64,000 nt of DNA from Methanosarcina sp. UBA293. Its GTDB lineage: Archaea > Halobacteriota > Methanosarcinia > Methanosarcinales > Methanosarcinaceae. Where the stretch lies: assembly GCA_002499445.1 (NCBI GenBank), contig DALS01000038.1, positions 1 to 64,000 of the forward strand, given 5' to 3'. Under the pieces are notes generated by a model that worked only from the letters and a program-made list of their open reading frames with translations, was not told the origin of the DNA and ran no database searches. This document shows, in pieces, positions 35,353 to 44,022 of this stretch. Every line of letters begins with the position of its first letter. Within the stretch, counting starts at the first letter, position 1. The position numbers and the translations under genes were made by a program.

Positions 35353-36060
35353 TCATGAGATAATGCTGTTTTTTTTGTTGCAGCAATTATGAGCGTTACT
35401 ATATTCATCATCATTTTGTGAAAGCCACTCCTGGACGCTTGCCTCCAAACGCACAGCTTTAAAGCCATGAGCTCTTAATATCTCCACTGCCTCTACAGAC
35501 AGTAAGCAGCAACGGCCACGGCAATAAGCAACAATTTCCTGATTTATAGGTAAAGTAGCTAAATGCTTTTCCAAATCTTCTATAGGAATAGAATTAGCTC
35601 CTGGAATGTGCATCATCTCATATTCTTCTTTCGGCCTTACATCAATTAAAGTCACATTGCCTTTTTTCATTCTGACAATGAGTTCACTCATTTTTATTTG
35701 TTCTATATTATCTCTGTTAGTGTAAATTTCCTCCCGAAGCTTTTGAAGCTCCGTAATACGTTTTTCGGCTAAAAGCTGTAAAGATAGGATGAAATTCCCC
35801 ACCATTCGATCCGCCAATTTGTAATATGAGTAAACTCCACGCTTCTCATACTCTACCAGCCTAGATTCAAGCAGAGTTTGCAGATGCTGGGATGTATTTG
35901 CAACACTCATATCCGTTTCACGGGCGATTGTTTCGACCGTTTTGGATCCCTGCATCAAAATGTCCAATATCTCCAACCTTCGAGGACTTGAAATAGCCTT
36001 TCCGATTCTGGCGATCTGCGCATAAACGCTATCTTTAAATATACGGGTTTCTTTTTCCAT
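35353..36060 (-). CDS. ArsR-family regulator fused to a rhodanese domain
   Basis: A 235-residue two-domain protein. Residues about 15-85 are an ArsR winged helix (KAISSPRRLEILDIL, recognition helix SVANTSQHLQTLLESRLV). A helical linker follows. Residues about 125-220 are a rhodanese domain (VTLIDVRPKEEYEMMHIPGANSIP) with active-site Cys180 in a CRGRCC loop. Such fusions are thought to sense reactive sulphur or act in sulphur transfer. The C-terminus has an extra Cys pair. The frame extends to 36138, but ATG 36060 follows CAGGAAG and begins the conserved region. It is divergent from the CcdA-like gene across a perfect palindrome, so it probably autoregulates. Confidence 0.88.
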   Translation of the reverse strand: MEKETRIFKDSVYAQIARIGKAISSPRRLEILDILMQGSKTVETIARETDMSVANTSQHLQTLLESRLVEYEKRGVYSYYKLADRMVGNFILSLQLLAEKRITELQKLREEIYTNRDNIEQIKMSELIVRMKKGNVTLIDVRPKEEYEMMHIPGANSIPIEDLEKHLATLPINQEIVAYCRGRCCLLSVEAVEILRAHGFKAVRLEASVQEWLSQNDDEYSNAHNCCNKKNSIIS

Positions 36061-36138
36061 AAAAACTTCCTGATTTATCTCGTTTTTTATATATTCTAAG
36101 TCGTAATTCATCGTTATGCTAAAATACAATTTTACCAT

Positions 36139-36180
36139 ATGATTTAAATATTCAATTGATCAATTGAATATTTAAATCAT
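36139..36180. promoter_or_regulatory. Perfect 42-bp palindrome, likely ArsR operator
   Basis: The sequence reads identically on both strands over 42 bases, centred on TTGATCAA. Each half contains TTTAAATATTCAATTG. It lies 80 bases upstream of the regulator start and 160 upstream of the CcdA-like start and includes TATA-like ATATTTAAAT, so a bound dimer could block transcription in both directions. It could equally form a cruciform. Confidence 0.7.
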
Positions 36181-36209
36181 GCAGGTCCTAAATGGGATGC
36201 TGCCATCAG

Positions 36210-36272
36210 ATCCTAAATATCGTACGCTAAGACTTTACCATCTGAAATCTAGACAAGTACGAAATTTAGGAT
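36210..36272 (+). promoter_or_regulatory. Inverted repeat in the ccdA-like leader
   Basis: Arms ATCCTAAATATCGTAC (36210-36225) and GTACGAAATTTAGGAT (36257-36272) pair with one mismatch of 16. CCTAAAT also recurs singly at about 36187 and 36285. This is a second candidate regulator site or an RNA hairpin in the 5' leader. Confidence 0.5.
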
Positions 36273-36340
36273 TTTCTGGTTGCGCCCTAAATGAGATAGA
36301 TTCACAGTTGGATACGGAATTAATCTAATAGGATGAGCTT

Positions 36341-37009
36341 ATGACAGCAACATTTGACCCTTCTGTAACTGGTATATTTGTTTTTGGACTACTAGCAGGT
36401 ATTTGCCCATGTAATAGCGTGTTATGCTTAGGATTAATAGGTTACCTTACAAGCGGAAAAACAAACTTATCACTTTCGAACATACTTAAACTAGTTTTCT
36501 CATTTTCAATAGGCACTGTGCTGGTACTATTGCCGCTTGGATTTATTGCTGGATACATTGGTAAATATATATTGTTTTTAAATAGTGCAATCGCTTGGAC
36601 AATTGGTGGTATATTAATGATTACAATGGGATTACAACTGTTACATGTTTACAAACCACCAATACGAAACATATACAATTTTTTTAAATTACCTAACTCT
36701 TACACAATAATGGGAGCATTTTTACTTGGGCTTTCTTTTGGGGCAATTACAATAGGTAGAGGTGCTCCGATGCTAATAATTGTGTTAACTTATATAGGAT
36801 TGTATCAAACGCCGCTTCAAGGGATACTTACTATGTTAATATACGCTGTTGGTCTAAGTATTCCTCTTATGGTGATCAGCTCTATTGGTGGTTCAATAGG
36901 TAAAAAAATTAAGGAAACCACCAGAATGAGTGGTGACCTCATGGATAGAGTTATAGGAGTATCAATTATAATAATTGGCCTTTATTTCCTATATCTAGCC
37001 ACACAATAA
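36341..37009 (+). CDS. CcdA/DsbD-like membrane protein
   Basis: A 222-residue protein with six hydrophobic segments, of the DsbD/CcdA transmembrane family that carries reducing equivalents across the membrane. Cys22, Cys24 and Cys29 lie in GICPCNSVLC at the first segment, replacing the usual proline-flanked Cys. A second typical membrane Cys is not evident in the fourth segment, which has TIGRGAP, so thiol chemistry may differ. Pairing with an ArsR-rhodanese regulator suggests a role in sulphur or thiol stress, or in transport of a reduced sulphur compound. Confidence 0.75.
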   Translation: MTATFDPSVTGIFVFGLLAGICPCNSVLCLGLIGYLTSGKTNLSLSNILKLVFSFSIGTVLVLLPLGFIAGYIGKYILFLNSAIAWTIGGILMITMGLQLLHVYKPPIRNIYNFFKLPNSYTIMGAFLLGLSFGAITIGRGAPMLIIVLTYIGLYQTPLQGILTMLIYAVGLSIPLMVISSIGGSIGKKIKETTRMSGDLMDRVIGVSIIIIGLYFLYLATQ

Positions 37010-37330
37010 GTCAACTCTTTGTCAATTTGAGTAAATAATTTAAAGTCATTTTACAAATGTGACATATAAGATACGAGAAGAAATTTAATATGAAAGATAA
37101 CATTCAGAATTTACTTATCACTTTGGTTTGATCAGCTTTAAGCTAGAGAATTAATTTTACTAATCAAATTGCGGGCGGCTCGGTTATTCGGAAGCAGATG
37201 ATTAAGTATCCTTTAACACGGTTTCCTAAACATATGTGATTGAAATTTTGATCTCAGTTTCCTATCAGATTTGCTATCTCCATACAAGGAAGCTATGGTT
37301 TTAGATATTTAAAGAGAAAAACGAAGAGGC

Positions 37331-37378
37331 GAGGATTCACCTCATCCCTATCTTAAGGTCAGGGTATTCGTGACCCTC
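37331..37378 (-). repeat. Imperfect hairpin, IS200/IS605-end-like
   Basis: Arms GAGG, TCAC and CCCT on the left pair with AGGG, GTGA and CCTC on the right around ATCTTAAGGTC, with bulges. It resembles the subterminal hairpins of IS200/IS605-type elements, but no transposase is present. It may also serve as a secondary 3' structure of the fpo transcript. Confidence 0.4.
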
Positions 37379-37394
37379 TGCGCTCCCTTGTAAT

Positions 37395-37415
37395 AAAGCC
37401 GCAAAATGCAGCTTT
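37395..37415 (-). terminator. Hairpin just after fpoO
   Basis: On the minus strand AAAGCTGCA, TTT, TGCGGCTTT forms a nine-pair stem with one G-U pair, starting eight bases after the fpoO stop. It is the likely end of the fpo operon transcript. Confidence 0.55.
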
Positions 37416-37423
37416 ACTTAAAC

Positions 37424-37819
37424 TCAATGCTCATGCACATGTTCGTGCCCGTGTATACGACCCTCTTCATGGGCTTCCTCAAGCTGTTCTCTTTTGAACT
37501 TTATATAAGCCTCATTGATGGATTCCAGGCATTTTGAGCAAACCGAAACATCTTTTTTTACGATCCCTTTTGAAAAATCGGGGACCTGAAGTTCAACAGG
37601 AGTTACACCGCCTTTTTTTCCACAAAGAGAGCACTTGCCTCTCCTGCATATGGTTTCATTTTTGCCTTTGTTGATGTAAGTTTTCTGGGCGGAATCGAGA
37701 CAGGTCTCACAGAGCCCTTTCCAGACACCCTCAGGATAGGCAAATTTGAGGAGGGGAGGAAAAGTTCGGACCGGGATAACGGTCGGGATTCCTTTTCCAC
37801 AAAGATCACAATCTGTCAT
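37424..37819 (-). CDS. fpoO: F420H2 dehydrogenase subunit FpoO
   Basis: A 131-residue protein specific to Methanosarcinales, with no Nuo counterpart. It carries four CxxC pairs: C4/C7, CETC, CSLC and CSKC (preceded by an additional Cys in ICRRGKC). This suggests two iron-sulphur or zinc sites, and FpoO is reported as a probable iron-sulphur subunit. The C-terminus is His/Glu rich (HGHEHVHEH). It is the last gene of the operon, 13 bases after fpoN, and is followed by a hairpin. It may take part in electron input to the complex. The exact role is not settled. Confidence 0.9.
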   Translation of the reverse strand: MTDCDLCGKGIPTVIPVRTFPPLLKFAYPEGVWKGLCETCLDSAQKTYINKGKNETICRRGKCSLCGKKGGVTPVELQVPDFSKGIVKKDVSVCSKCLESINEAYIKFKREQLEEAHEEGRIHGHEHVHEH

Positions 37820-37832
37820 TTCTCATACCTCC

Positions 37833-39278
37833 TTAGATAAGTACCTGTGCTGCATCCATTGCCCACTGCATGAAAGGTTCGGGCCAGATGCCCATTGCCA
37901 GCACACCGGCGACTGCAAGCAGAAGAGCTGCTGCATATGGGAAAGGCATGCCGATTTTCTTGCCTTCAGGGGGCAGGAAGTACATGTATCTTACAAGCCG
38001 TGCATAATAGAACAATGAAAGGGCACTGTTCAGGATTGCAATTACCGCAAGCCAGGTCATGCCTGCCTGAATGGTCGAAGAGAAGAGCACCAGCTTAGCC
38101 ATGAAACCTGCAGTTGGGGGAATACCTGCAAGGGCAAAGACGAAAACCGTCATGCAAAGGGCAGCCAGCGGCATTCTCTTTCCAAGACCCCTGAAGCTAT
38201 CCAGATGGTCCGGGATATCCAGGTTTCCGGTCTTTTGAGAAGTTATCATCCAGACAACTGCCCCGGCTGCAATAAATGCGCCTGCCTTCATAAAGGCGTG
38301 AGCAAGGGTGTAGAAGATTCCGCCTGTAAGAGCCATTGGGGTCATTACCACAAAAGCCATTGCGATATATCCTGCCTGTGCAAGGGAAGAGTAGGCGAGC
38401 ATGCGTTTAACACTGGTCTGGGATACTGCAACCACGTTCCCGAAGGTCATGGTTACGACTGCCAGGATCGTAAAGGCAAGCTGCCAGTCAGGCTGGAGAG
38501 CTGCAAGGGCTACGATAAAAACCCTGAAAGCTGCCACAAAACCCATCTTTTTCGACCCGGCTGCAAGCAGGGAGGAAACAACTGAAGGGGAGCCTTGGTA
38601 GGCATCCGGAGCCCACATATGGAAGGGCACAAGAGCCATCTTAAAGCCGAAGCCTGCAATAAGCAGCACGACTGCAACAAGCCCGATCGGGTTTTCTGCC
38701 AGGAGAGTGGCATTTTCAGCAATCATAGGGATGCTGGTAGTGCCTGTTGCCCCGTAGACATAAGAAATCCCAAAGAGCATAAGAGCTGAAGAGATTGCGC
38801 CTATTATAAAGTACTTCATGGCTCCTTCGAGAGATCTTGCATTCCTTTTCTCAAAGCCTGCAAGGGCAAAGGTGGCAAGACTTGCCAGCTCAAAGGCACA
38901 GAAGAGCAGGATCAGGTCGTTTGCGGATGCAACAACCATCATCCCAAAGGTTGCGAAAAGCACCAGAGAATAGAACTCTTCAGTATGATCGCTGTTTTCA
39001 TTATACTTGATTGAAGCAAGCGAAACGATCAGGGAAACTGCAAGGAAGACCAGTTTGAAAAACTGGGAGAGGGCATCAATACTGAGAGTGCCAAAGAACA
39101 TTGTAGCTTCGGTCCCGAAACTCTGTATTGTCAGAGCCAGAGCTGCAAGGACTCCCAGGGTTGCCAGATAACCCAGCATATTCTTGGTCTGAGGGGACAT
39201 GAAAACCCCTATAAGCAGTACTATCAGACCGGTTGCAACGACTGCTAATTCAGGTGCAAGGAACATTAAATTCTCCAT
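37833..39278 (-). CDS. fpoN: F420H2 dehydrogenase subunit FpoN
   Basis: A 481-residue NuoN-like proton-pumping membrane subunit with about 14 helices. The antiporter-family core is present, with Glu in the fifth helix region (LLFCAFELASL) and conserved Lys in the central helices (GFGFKMALVPFHMWAPDAYQGSP, LAHAFMKAGAF). It contributes one of the three antiporter-like channels of the Fpo complex. It starts three bases after the fpoM stop. Confidence 0.95.
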   Translation of the reverse strand: MENLMFLAPELAVVATGLIVLLIGVFMSPQTKNMLGYLATLGVLAALALTIQSFGTEATMFFGTLSIDALSQFFKLVFLAVSLIVSLASIKYNENSDHTEEFYSLVLFATFGMMVVASANDLILLFCAFELASLATFALAGFEKRNARSLEGAMKYFIIGAISSALMLFGISYVYGATGTTSIPMIAENATLLAENPIGLVAVVLLIAGFGFKMALVPFHMWAPDAYQGSPSVVSSLLAAGSKKMGFVAAFRVFIVALAALQPDWQLAFTILAVVTMTFGNVVAVSQTSVKRMLAYSSLAQAGYIAMAFVVMTPMALTGGIFYTLAHAFMKAGAFIAAGAVVWMITSQKTGNLDIPDHLDSFRGLGKRMPLAALCMTVFVFALAGIPPTAGFMAKLVLFSSTIQAGMTWLAVIAILNSALSLFYYARLVRYMYFLPPEGKKIGMPFPYAAALLLAVAGVLAMGIWPEPFMQWAMDAAQVLI

Positions 39279-39281
39279 TTC

Positions 39282-40769
39282 TTACACCCCCAGGGCAGCC
39301 GCGAGGCTTACAATTGCTTCCGAATTCGTAATCATCATATTAAGCACCGGACTCGGATTCAAGCCGAAATAAAGTACAAGCAGAGCAATTGCTGCCATAG
39401 AAAAGACCTGAAGGGAATTAATATCCATGATATCCCCGAGTTTCTCATTGTACACTCCGAACATTGCTCTCTGCATTGCCCAGAGATGGTAACCTGCAGT
39501 AATCACTATTGCTAGCAGGGCAAGCAGAACAAAGCCAGGCAGGTTAACGTAGCTGAAGGTCAGCACCAGGAACTCGGCAATAAAGCCTGTCAGTCCTGGT
39601 AAGCCAAGGGATGCCATAAACCCAACCATCATAACCACAGTCAGCTTCGGCATTTTCTTTGCAAGCCCGCCAAGGTTGTTTATGATCCTTGTGCCTGCGC
39701 TGGTCTGGATAGCGCCTGCGGACATGAATAGGATGCTCATAATAAGCCCGTGGGAAAACTGCTGGAACATAGCGCCTGAAACCGATAGGGTAACAAGTCC
39801 GGCTGCTCCCAGGGTAACAAATCCCATATGGCTCAAACTGGAATACGCGATCATGCGCTTGAGATCTTTCTGCCTCAGAGCCACAAGAGCCCCATAAAGA
39901 ATGCTGAAAGACCCGAGGAAACCCAGCATAGTAATCATCAGATCGGGATTACCAGTATTCGGGAGCATTGGAAGTGAGATCCTGAAAAGCCCGTATCCTC
40001 CTATTTTAAGCAGAACGAAGAGTACACTGCCTGCAGTCGGGGCCTCACTATACGCATCTGGCAGCCAGGAATGGAAGGGGAAGGCTGGCATCTTTGCAAG
40101 GAACCCGAAGATAATTGAAAGGAAGATTGCGTCCCTTAAAAGGCTGGATTCGAAGAACTGGAACTGTGTAACCAGCTCTCTTATATCAAAGGTAGGAATT
40201 CCGGTCTGCTGCCAGGAGGCATAGAAGAGCCCGAAAATCCCGAGAAGCATTACCAGGGAGGCAACATGCGTGTAAATGAAAAATTTGTAAGACGCATGAA
40301 CCCGCTTTTCTCCTCCCCAGATATTTACCATGAAGAAGAGAGGAATGAGGGTAAGCTCCCAGAAGATATAGAAGACCAGGAAATCAAGGGCTACGAAGAC
40401 TCCTATAACTGCAGCCTGCATGGTAAGGATGAGCCCGTAGAACCTGTTCGGAGCTTCCCTGTCTTCCTTCCAGCTATAAAGGATCAGGAACGGGATAACA
40501 ATTGAAATCAGGAGAATGAGGGGCATGGAAATGCCATCAATTCCAACTGAATAGTTAACCCCGAGTGAAGGAATCCATTCAATCGACTCAAAGAACTGCA
40601 TAGCAGCCGTACTGCTGTCAAAGTTCATGTAGGCGTACAGGGTAAGACCAAGAGTCACAAGGGACCCTAAAAAGCCCAGGCCTGCAGCCTGTTCTTTCGT
40701 TTTTGTGAAAAAGGTCACTGCTGCGAAGATCAGCGGCACCAGAATCAACAATGATGCGACCGGCAGCAT
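39282..40769 (-). CDS. fpoM: F420H2 dehydrogenase subunit FpoM
   Basis: A 495-residue NuoM-like subunit with about 14 helices. Key features are the Glu in IFWELTLIPLFFMVNIWG, the Lys in FGFLAKMPAFPFHSWLPDAYSEAPTAGS and the His-containing SYSSLSHMGFV segment typical of proton channels in complex I. Its start overlaps the fpoL stop by one base (TGATG). It couples electron transfer from F420H2 to methanophenazine with proton export. Confidence 0.96.
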   Translation of the reverse strand: MLPVASLLILVPLIFAAVTFFTKTKEQAAGLGFLGSLVTLGLTLYAYMNFDSSTAAMQFFESIEWIPSLGVNYSVGIDGISMPLILLISIVIPFLILYSWKEDREAPNRFYGLILTMQAAVIGVFVALDFLVFYIFWELTLIPLFFMVNIWGGEKRVHASYKFFIYTHVASLVMLLGIFGLFYASWQQTGIPTFDIRELVTQFQFFESSLLRDAIFLSIIFGFLAKMPAFPFHSWLPDAYSEAPTAGSVLFVLLKIGGYGLFRISLPMLPNTGNPDLMITMLGFLGSFSILYGALVALRQKDLKRMIAYSSLSHMGFVTLGAAGLVTLSVSGAMFQQFSHGLIMSILFMSAGAIQTSAGTRIINNLGGLAKKMPKLTVVMMVGFMASLGLPGLTGFIAEFLVLTFSYVNLPGFVLLALLAIVITAGYHLWAMQRAMFGVYNEKLGDIMDINSLQVFSMAAIALLVLYFGLNPSPVLNMMITNSEAIVSLAAALGV

Positions 40770-42787
40770 CAGAGTACCTCCATAATTAACTTAACAAGTA
40801 TTATTAGCAGGCTTACACCCAGAATTACTGCAGTTGCATAACTCTGGACAACCCCAGTCTGAATTTTCCGGAGTTCTTCACTTGCACCGACTGTAAGGAT
40901 CCCGATTCCCTCAACGATGCTGTCAACTATGACATCAAGCACCTGCGAAAAGAAAGCAATGACTCCATATACGATTCCAAGTGAGAAGAATTCGGTATAG
41001 ATTTCATGCTGGTAATAGCGCTTGTAAAGCAGCCTGTAAATCGGATTTTTCATGGAAGCAATAGGTCCAAGTTCAACTATTCTCAGATAATAGATTACAA
41101 AAGCAACTGCAAGGCCTACAACTGCAACTATTAGCGGAAGCCACAAAACAAAGACAGGTTCGTGCCCTGCTGCCTCTACAAGCTCGTTTTGACCTATAAC
41201 TGCAAGGCTTCCTATGTCAATGTTCACGAAGCTATTGGCAAAGGTTTCTTCAAGGAATGACATGAACCCTGTTTTTGTCAGCCCTCCAAACACAAGGGCA
41301 AAGAGTGCCAGAATGGAAAGGGGAATTGTCATAATGGCAGGGGACTCATGCCCGTGATAATCGCTTCTAGGCTTCCCTGTAAAGGTCATAAAGATCAGCC
41401 TGAAGATGTAGATCGATGTGAGGAGTGCAGCTGCAATTGAAAACACATAGGGAATCCAGTTATTGCTGTGTTCTCCAAAGAGATAGGCAGCCTCAATAAT
41501 TGCATCCTTTGAGAAGAAACCGCTTGTTCCTATTGAAGTTCCTGGAATTCCGAAACCTGCCAGAGCTAAGGCTGCAATTGTCATGGTAGCAGCAGTAATT
41601 GGCATTACCTTTCCTACGCCTCCAAGCTCCCTCATATCCTGAGTACCGACTGCATGAATTACACTGCCTGCACAGAGGAAAAGGAGTGCCTTAAAGAAAG
41701 CATGGTTGATAAGGTGGAAAATGGAGATCCCAACCGCCTCAAGCCCGATTGCCGAACCAAGACCCAGACCAAGCATCATGTATCCGAGCTGGCTGATGGT
41801 TGAGAAAGCAAGCACACGCTTGAGGTCGTTCATCACAATGCCCATAGTGCCTGCAAAGAGTGCGGTAAAGCCTCCAAGGTAAGCGACCACAAGAAGGGAG
41901 TCAGGAGCTGCAATAAACATCGGGAAGGTTCTTGCGACCAGATAAACCCCGGCAGTAACCATTGTTGCAGCATGGATAAGGGCTGAAACGGTTGTTGGAC
42001 CTTCCATTGCATCAGGCAGCCAAACATGCAGAGGGAACTGCCCAGACTTTCCTACGGCTCCTCCAAAGAAGAGCAAGGTAATAAGAGTAAGGTGGCTTAC
42101 TTCAAAGCCTAAAATGTTTGCCTGAAGAGCCGCAAGCTGCGGGATGTAACTGAAGATTTCGTCAAAACGGAGCAGGTACACTCCATCCTGGAAGCCTCCT
42201 GCAAGTTTCAGAAGATCGGAAGTAAGTACGATTATTCCAGTAAGGAACATCACGTCTCCTATTCTGGTTGTGAGGAAAGCTTTCTTGGCAGCTGCTGCGG
42301 CAGAGGGCTTTTCGAACCAGAAGCCGATAAGGAGATAGGAACACAGTCCTACAAGTTCCCAGGAAACAAAGAGTTGAAGGATATTGTCTGAAAGCACCAG
42401 GGAAAGCATTGCCGCAGTAAAGAGTGCAGTCTCTGCAAAATATCTGGCTTTTCCGGGGTCATGAGACATATAACTAACTGCATAAATATGGATCAGCAGG
42501 CTCACAAAGGAAACCATTGACAGCATTACTGCAGCTAGAGGGTCAATCAAAATTCCGATATTGAGCACAGCAAACCAGGAATAGGACTGGCTTACGACCT
42601 CTCCTGGATTTTCCAGCAGCCCGAGTGTAATCATTAAAGAGATTACAAAGGAAGCGGCAATTGCCAGAATAGGGACTATTGCCCCACCTGATGGCATTTT
42701 CCTGCCAAAGAAGAAGGTGATCACAAAAGCCAGTGCCGGAAGTAAGGGGATCAAAAATGCAAAGTCTTCCAGAGCCGTTTTTACCAC
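40769..42787 (-). CDS. fpoL: F420H2 dehydrogenase subunit FpoL
   Basis: A 672-residue NuoL-like subunit, the largest of the membrane arm. The antiporter core includes LFVSWELVGLCSYLLIGFW and GKSGQFPLHVWLPDAMEGPTTVSALIHAATM. The C-terminal extension is the long lateral amphipathic helix plus terminal membrane helix (IVEGIGILTVGASEELRKIQTGVVQSYA then a hydrophobic end), which clamps the arm in complex I. The GTG start overlaps the fpoK stop by seven bases. Confidence 0.96.
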   Translation of the reverse strand: MVKTALEDFAFLIPLLPALAFVITFFFGRKMPSGGAIVPILAIAASFVISLMITLGLLENPGEVVSQSYSWFAVLNIGILIDPLAAVMLSMVSFVSLLIHIYAVSYMSHDPGKARYFAETALFTAAMLSLVLSDNILQLFVSWELVGLCSYLLIGFWFEKPSAAAAAKKAFLTTRIGDVMFLTGIIVLTSDLLKLAGGFQDGVYLLRFDEIFSYIPQLAALQANILGFEVSHLTLITLLFFGGAVGKSGQFPLHVWLPDAMEGPTTVSALIHAATMVTAGVYLVARTFPMFIAAPDSLLVVAYLGGFTALFAGTMGIVMNDLKRVLAFSTISQLGYMMLGLGLGSAIGLEAVGISIFHLINHAFFKALLFLCAGSVIHAVGTQDMRELGGVGKVMPITAATMTIAALALAGFGIPGTSIGTSGFFSKDAIIEAAYLFGEHSNNWIPYVFSIAAALLTSIYIFRLIFMTFTGKPRSDYHGHESPAIMTIPLSILALFALVFGGLTKTGFMSFLEETFANSFVNIDIGSLAVIGQNELVEAAGHEPVFVLWLPLIVAVVGLAVAFVIYYLRIVELGPIASMKNPIYRLLYKRYYQHEIYTEFFSLGIVYGVIAFFSQVLDVIVDSIVEGIGILTVGASEELRKIQTGVVQSYATAVILGVSLLIILVKLIMEVL

Positions 42788-43083
42788 CTCAGGATGTTGA
42801 GCTCATCAAGGTTGATTTTATCGTGCATTCTGTAGATTGCCATGAAGATTGCAAACCCTACTGCTGCTTCGGCAGCTGCAAGGGCAATTGAGAATATGGC
42901 AAAAACCTGACCATTCAGAGTATCCGTATAACTGGAGAAAGCTACCAGGTTCAGGTTTGCGGAGTTGAGCATTAGCTCAATGCACATAATCATTCTGATG
43001 CCGTTTTTATTGGTCATTACACCATAGAGTCCAATTGAGAAGAGCAAGGCTGCAAGCCCAAGGTAAAAGGTTAAAGGAATCAT
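42781..43083 (-). CDS. fpoK: F420H2 dehydrogenase subunit FpoK
   Basis: A 100-residue NuoK-like protein with three membrane helices. The two conserved membrane carboxylates are visible: Glu in MCIELMLNSANLNLV and Glu in ALAAAEAAVGFAI, which form part of the central proton pathway. The start overlaps the fpoJ2 stop as ATGA. The length is normal. Confidence 0.95.
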   Translation of the reverse strand: MIPLTFYLGLAALLFSIGLYGVMTNKNGIRMIMCIELMLNSANLNLVAFSSYTDTLNGQVFAIFSIALAAAEAAVGFAIFMAIYRMHDKINLDELNILRW

Positions 43084-43331
43084 TGGTTGCCCTCCCCTTT
43101 TGCCATGTAAATCGCCCCTATAAGGGATGCGAGCAGGACAATTGAAAGGACTTCAAAAGGCGCTACATAATGAGTAAAGAGCAGCATGCCTATGCCTTCA
43201 ATATTGCTCTGGTCAGTTGGGTTTTCAGGAAGTTCGGAAACCGTGTTCCAGGAGGTTCCAAAAGCCCCAACTACTATAACAGCTGTAAAGAGCAAAGCTA
43301 CGAGAAAGGCTAAAGGCCGATTAATCTTCAC
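43080..43331 (-). CDS. fpoJ: F420H2 dehydrogenase FpoJ, second part
   Basis: An 83-residue protein equal to the C-terminal half of NuoJ. It has two hydrophobic segments, the second containing YVAPFEVLSIVLLASLIGAIYMAK. The GTG at 43331 overlaps the stop of the first fpoJ part and is preceded by GGAGGTGA (43337-43344), so separate initiation is well supported. The frame stays open further upstream, but the Shine-Dalgarno site decides the start. Split FpoJ (J1 and J2) is, to my knowledge, usual in Methanosarcina. Confidence 0.88.
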   Translation of the reverse strand: MKINRPLAFLVALLFTAVIVVGAFGTSWNTVSELPENPTDQSNIEGIGMLLFTHYVAPFEVLSIVLLASLIGAIYMAKGEGNQ

Positions 43332-43611
43332 CGGGTTCACCTCCGATTTCATGCTTTGTAAGCATAACTGCAAAGAGAATCAGCACTCCGATTGCTCCTA
43401 TATAAACCAACACCTGAATAATTCCCAGAAACTGGGCGTTTAAGAGGATATAGAGAGCTGCAACTCCGAACATGCACATAATGAGGGCAAGCCCAGCTCT
43501 GACAATATCCTTTGCAATTACCACAAAGATTGCAAAGAATACTGTAATAAAAGCAAGAAGCCCGAAGACAGCCATTTCCAGAGCTGCTCCGATCGTTCCG
43601 AGTTCTATCAT
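43321..43611 (-). CDS. fpoJ: F420H2 dehydrogenase FpoJ, first part
   Basis: A 96-residue protein equal to the N-terminal half of NuoJ, with three membrane helices and the conserved GIIQVLVYIGAIGVLILFAVML helix. This helix corresponds to the pi-bulge helix that gates complex I. Its charged tail (KHEIGGEPGED) leads to a stop overlapping the second part. The ATG overlaps the fpoI stop by four bases. Confidence 0.9.
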   Translation of the reverse strand: MIELGTIGAALEMAVFGLLAFITVFFAIFVVIAKDIVRAGLALIMCMFGVAALYILLNAQFLGIIQVLVYIGAIGVLILFAVMLTKHEIGGEPGED

Positions 43612-44018
43612 CTTTCGTCACCTTTCTCAAGATCGACTTCCCTGGCGAGTTTTTCAGGGGTCATAAGCAGGTCTTTGTGATGCCATTTAACAAGACCTTT
43701 AGTGTATTCCTTCCCGCTTGAAAGCGCGCCTTTCGGGCACTGGTCGATACATAGCCCGCAGAAAAGGCAGTGCCCTATGTCAATCTGGGGGAACCAGCGT
43801 TGTTTCTCACTGCCTGGTGCAATCGGAGCTTTTACGATCTTGATTGCGGCGTTAGGGCAGGTATTAGCGCAGATGCCACAACCTATGCATTTACTTTTAT
43901 TAAGTATCTGAAGCCCCCTGAACCTGTCGGAAAGCTCAGTGCGTACTTCCGGGTACATCCTGGTTACTGGAGGCTTTGTGATGTTTCTTATCGCGTACTT
44001 AATGTTTTTAAGGACCAT
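43608..44018 (-). CDS. fpoI: F420H2 dehydrogenase subunit FpoI
   Basis: A 136-residue NuoI-like ferredoxin subunit with two [4Fe-4S] motifs: CIGCGICANTCPNAA and CLFCGLCIDQCPKGA. It relays electrons from the F420H2-oxidising FpoF (not in this window) towards FpoB and methanophenazine. The N-terminal basic helix would contact the membrane. It starts five bases after fpoH and overlaps fpoJ. Confidence 0.96.
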   Translation of the reverse strand: MVLKNIKYAIRNITKPPVTRMYPEVRTELSDRFRGLQILNKSKCIGCGICANTCPNAAIKIVKAPIAPGSEKQRWFPQIDIGHCLFCGLCIDQCPKGALSSGKEYTKGLVKWHHKDLLMTPEKLAREVDLEKGDER

Positions 44019-44022
44019 GATT

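Larger units (their letters stand above)
37010..37423. other. Spacer between ccdA-like gene and fpoO
   Basis: No gene. It contains two structures at the 3' end of the fpo operon, listed separately. Confidence 0.5.

Noticed and set aside
37331..37378. Intact IS200/IS605 element
   Set aside because: Only an end-like hairpin is seen. No TnpA or TnpB coding sequence is nearby.
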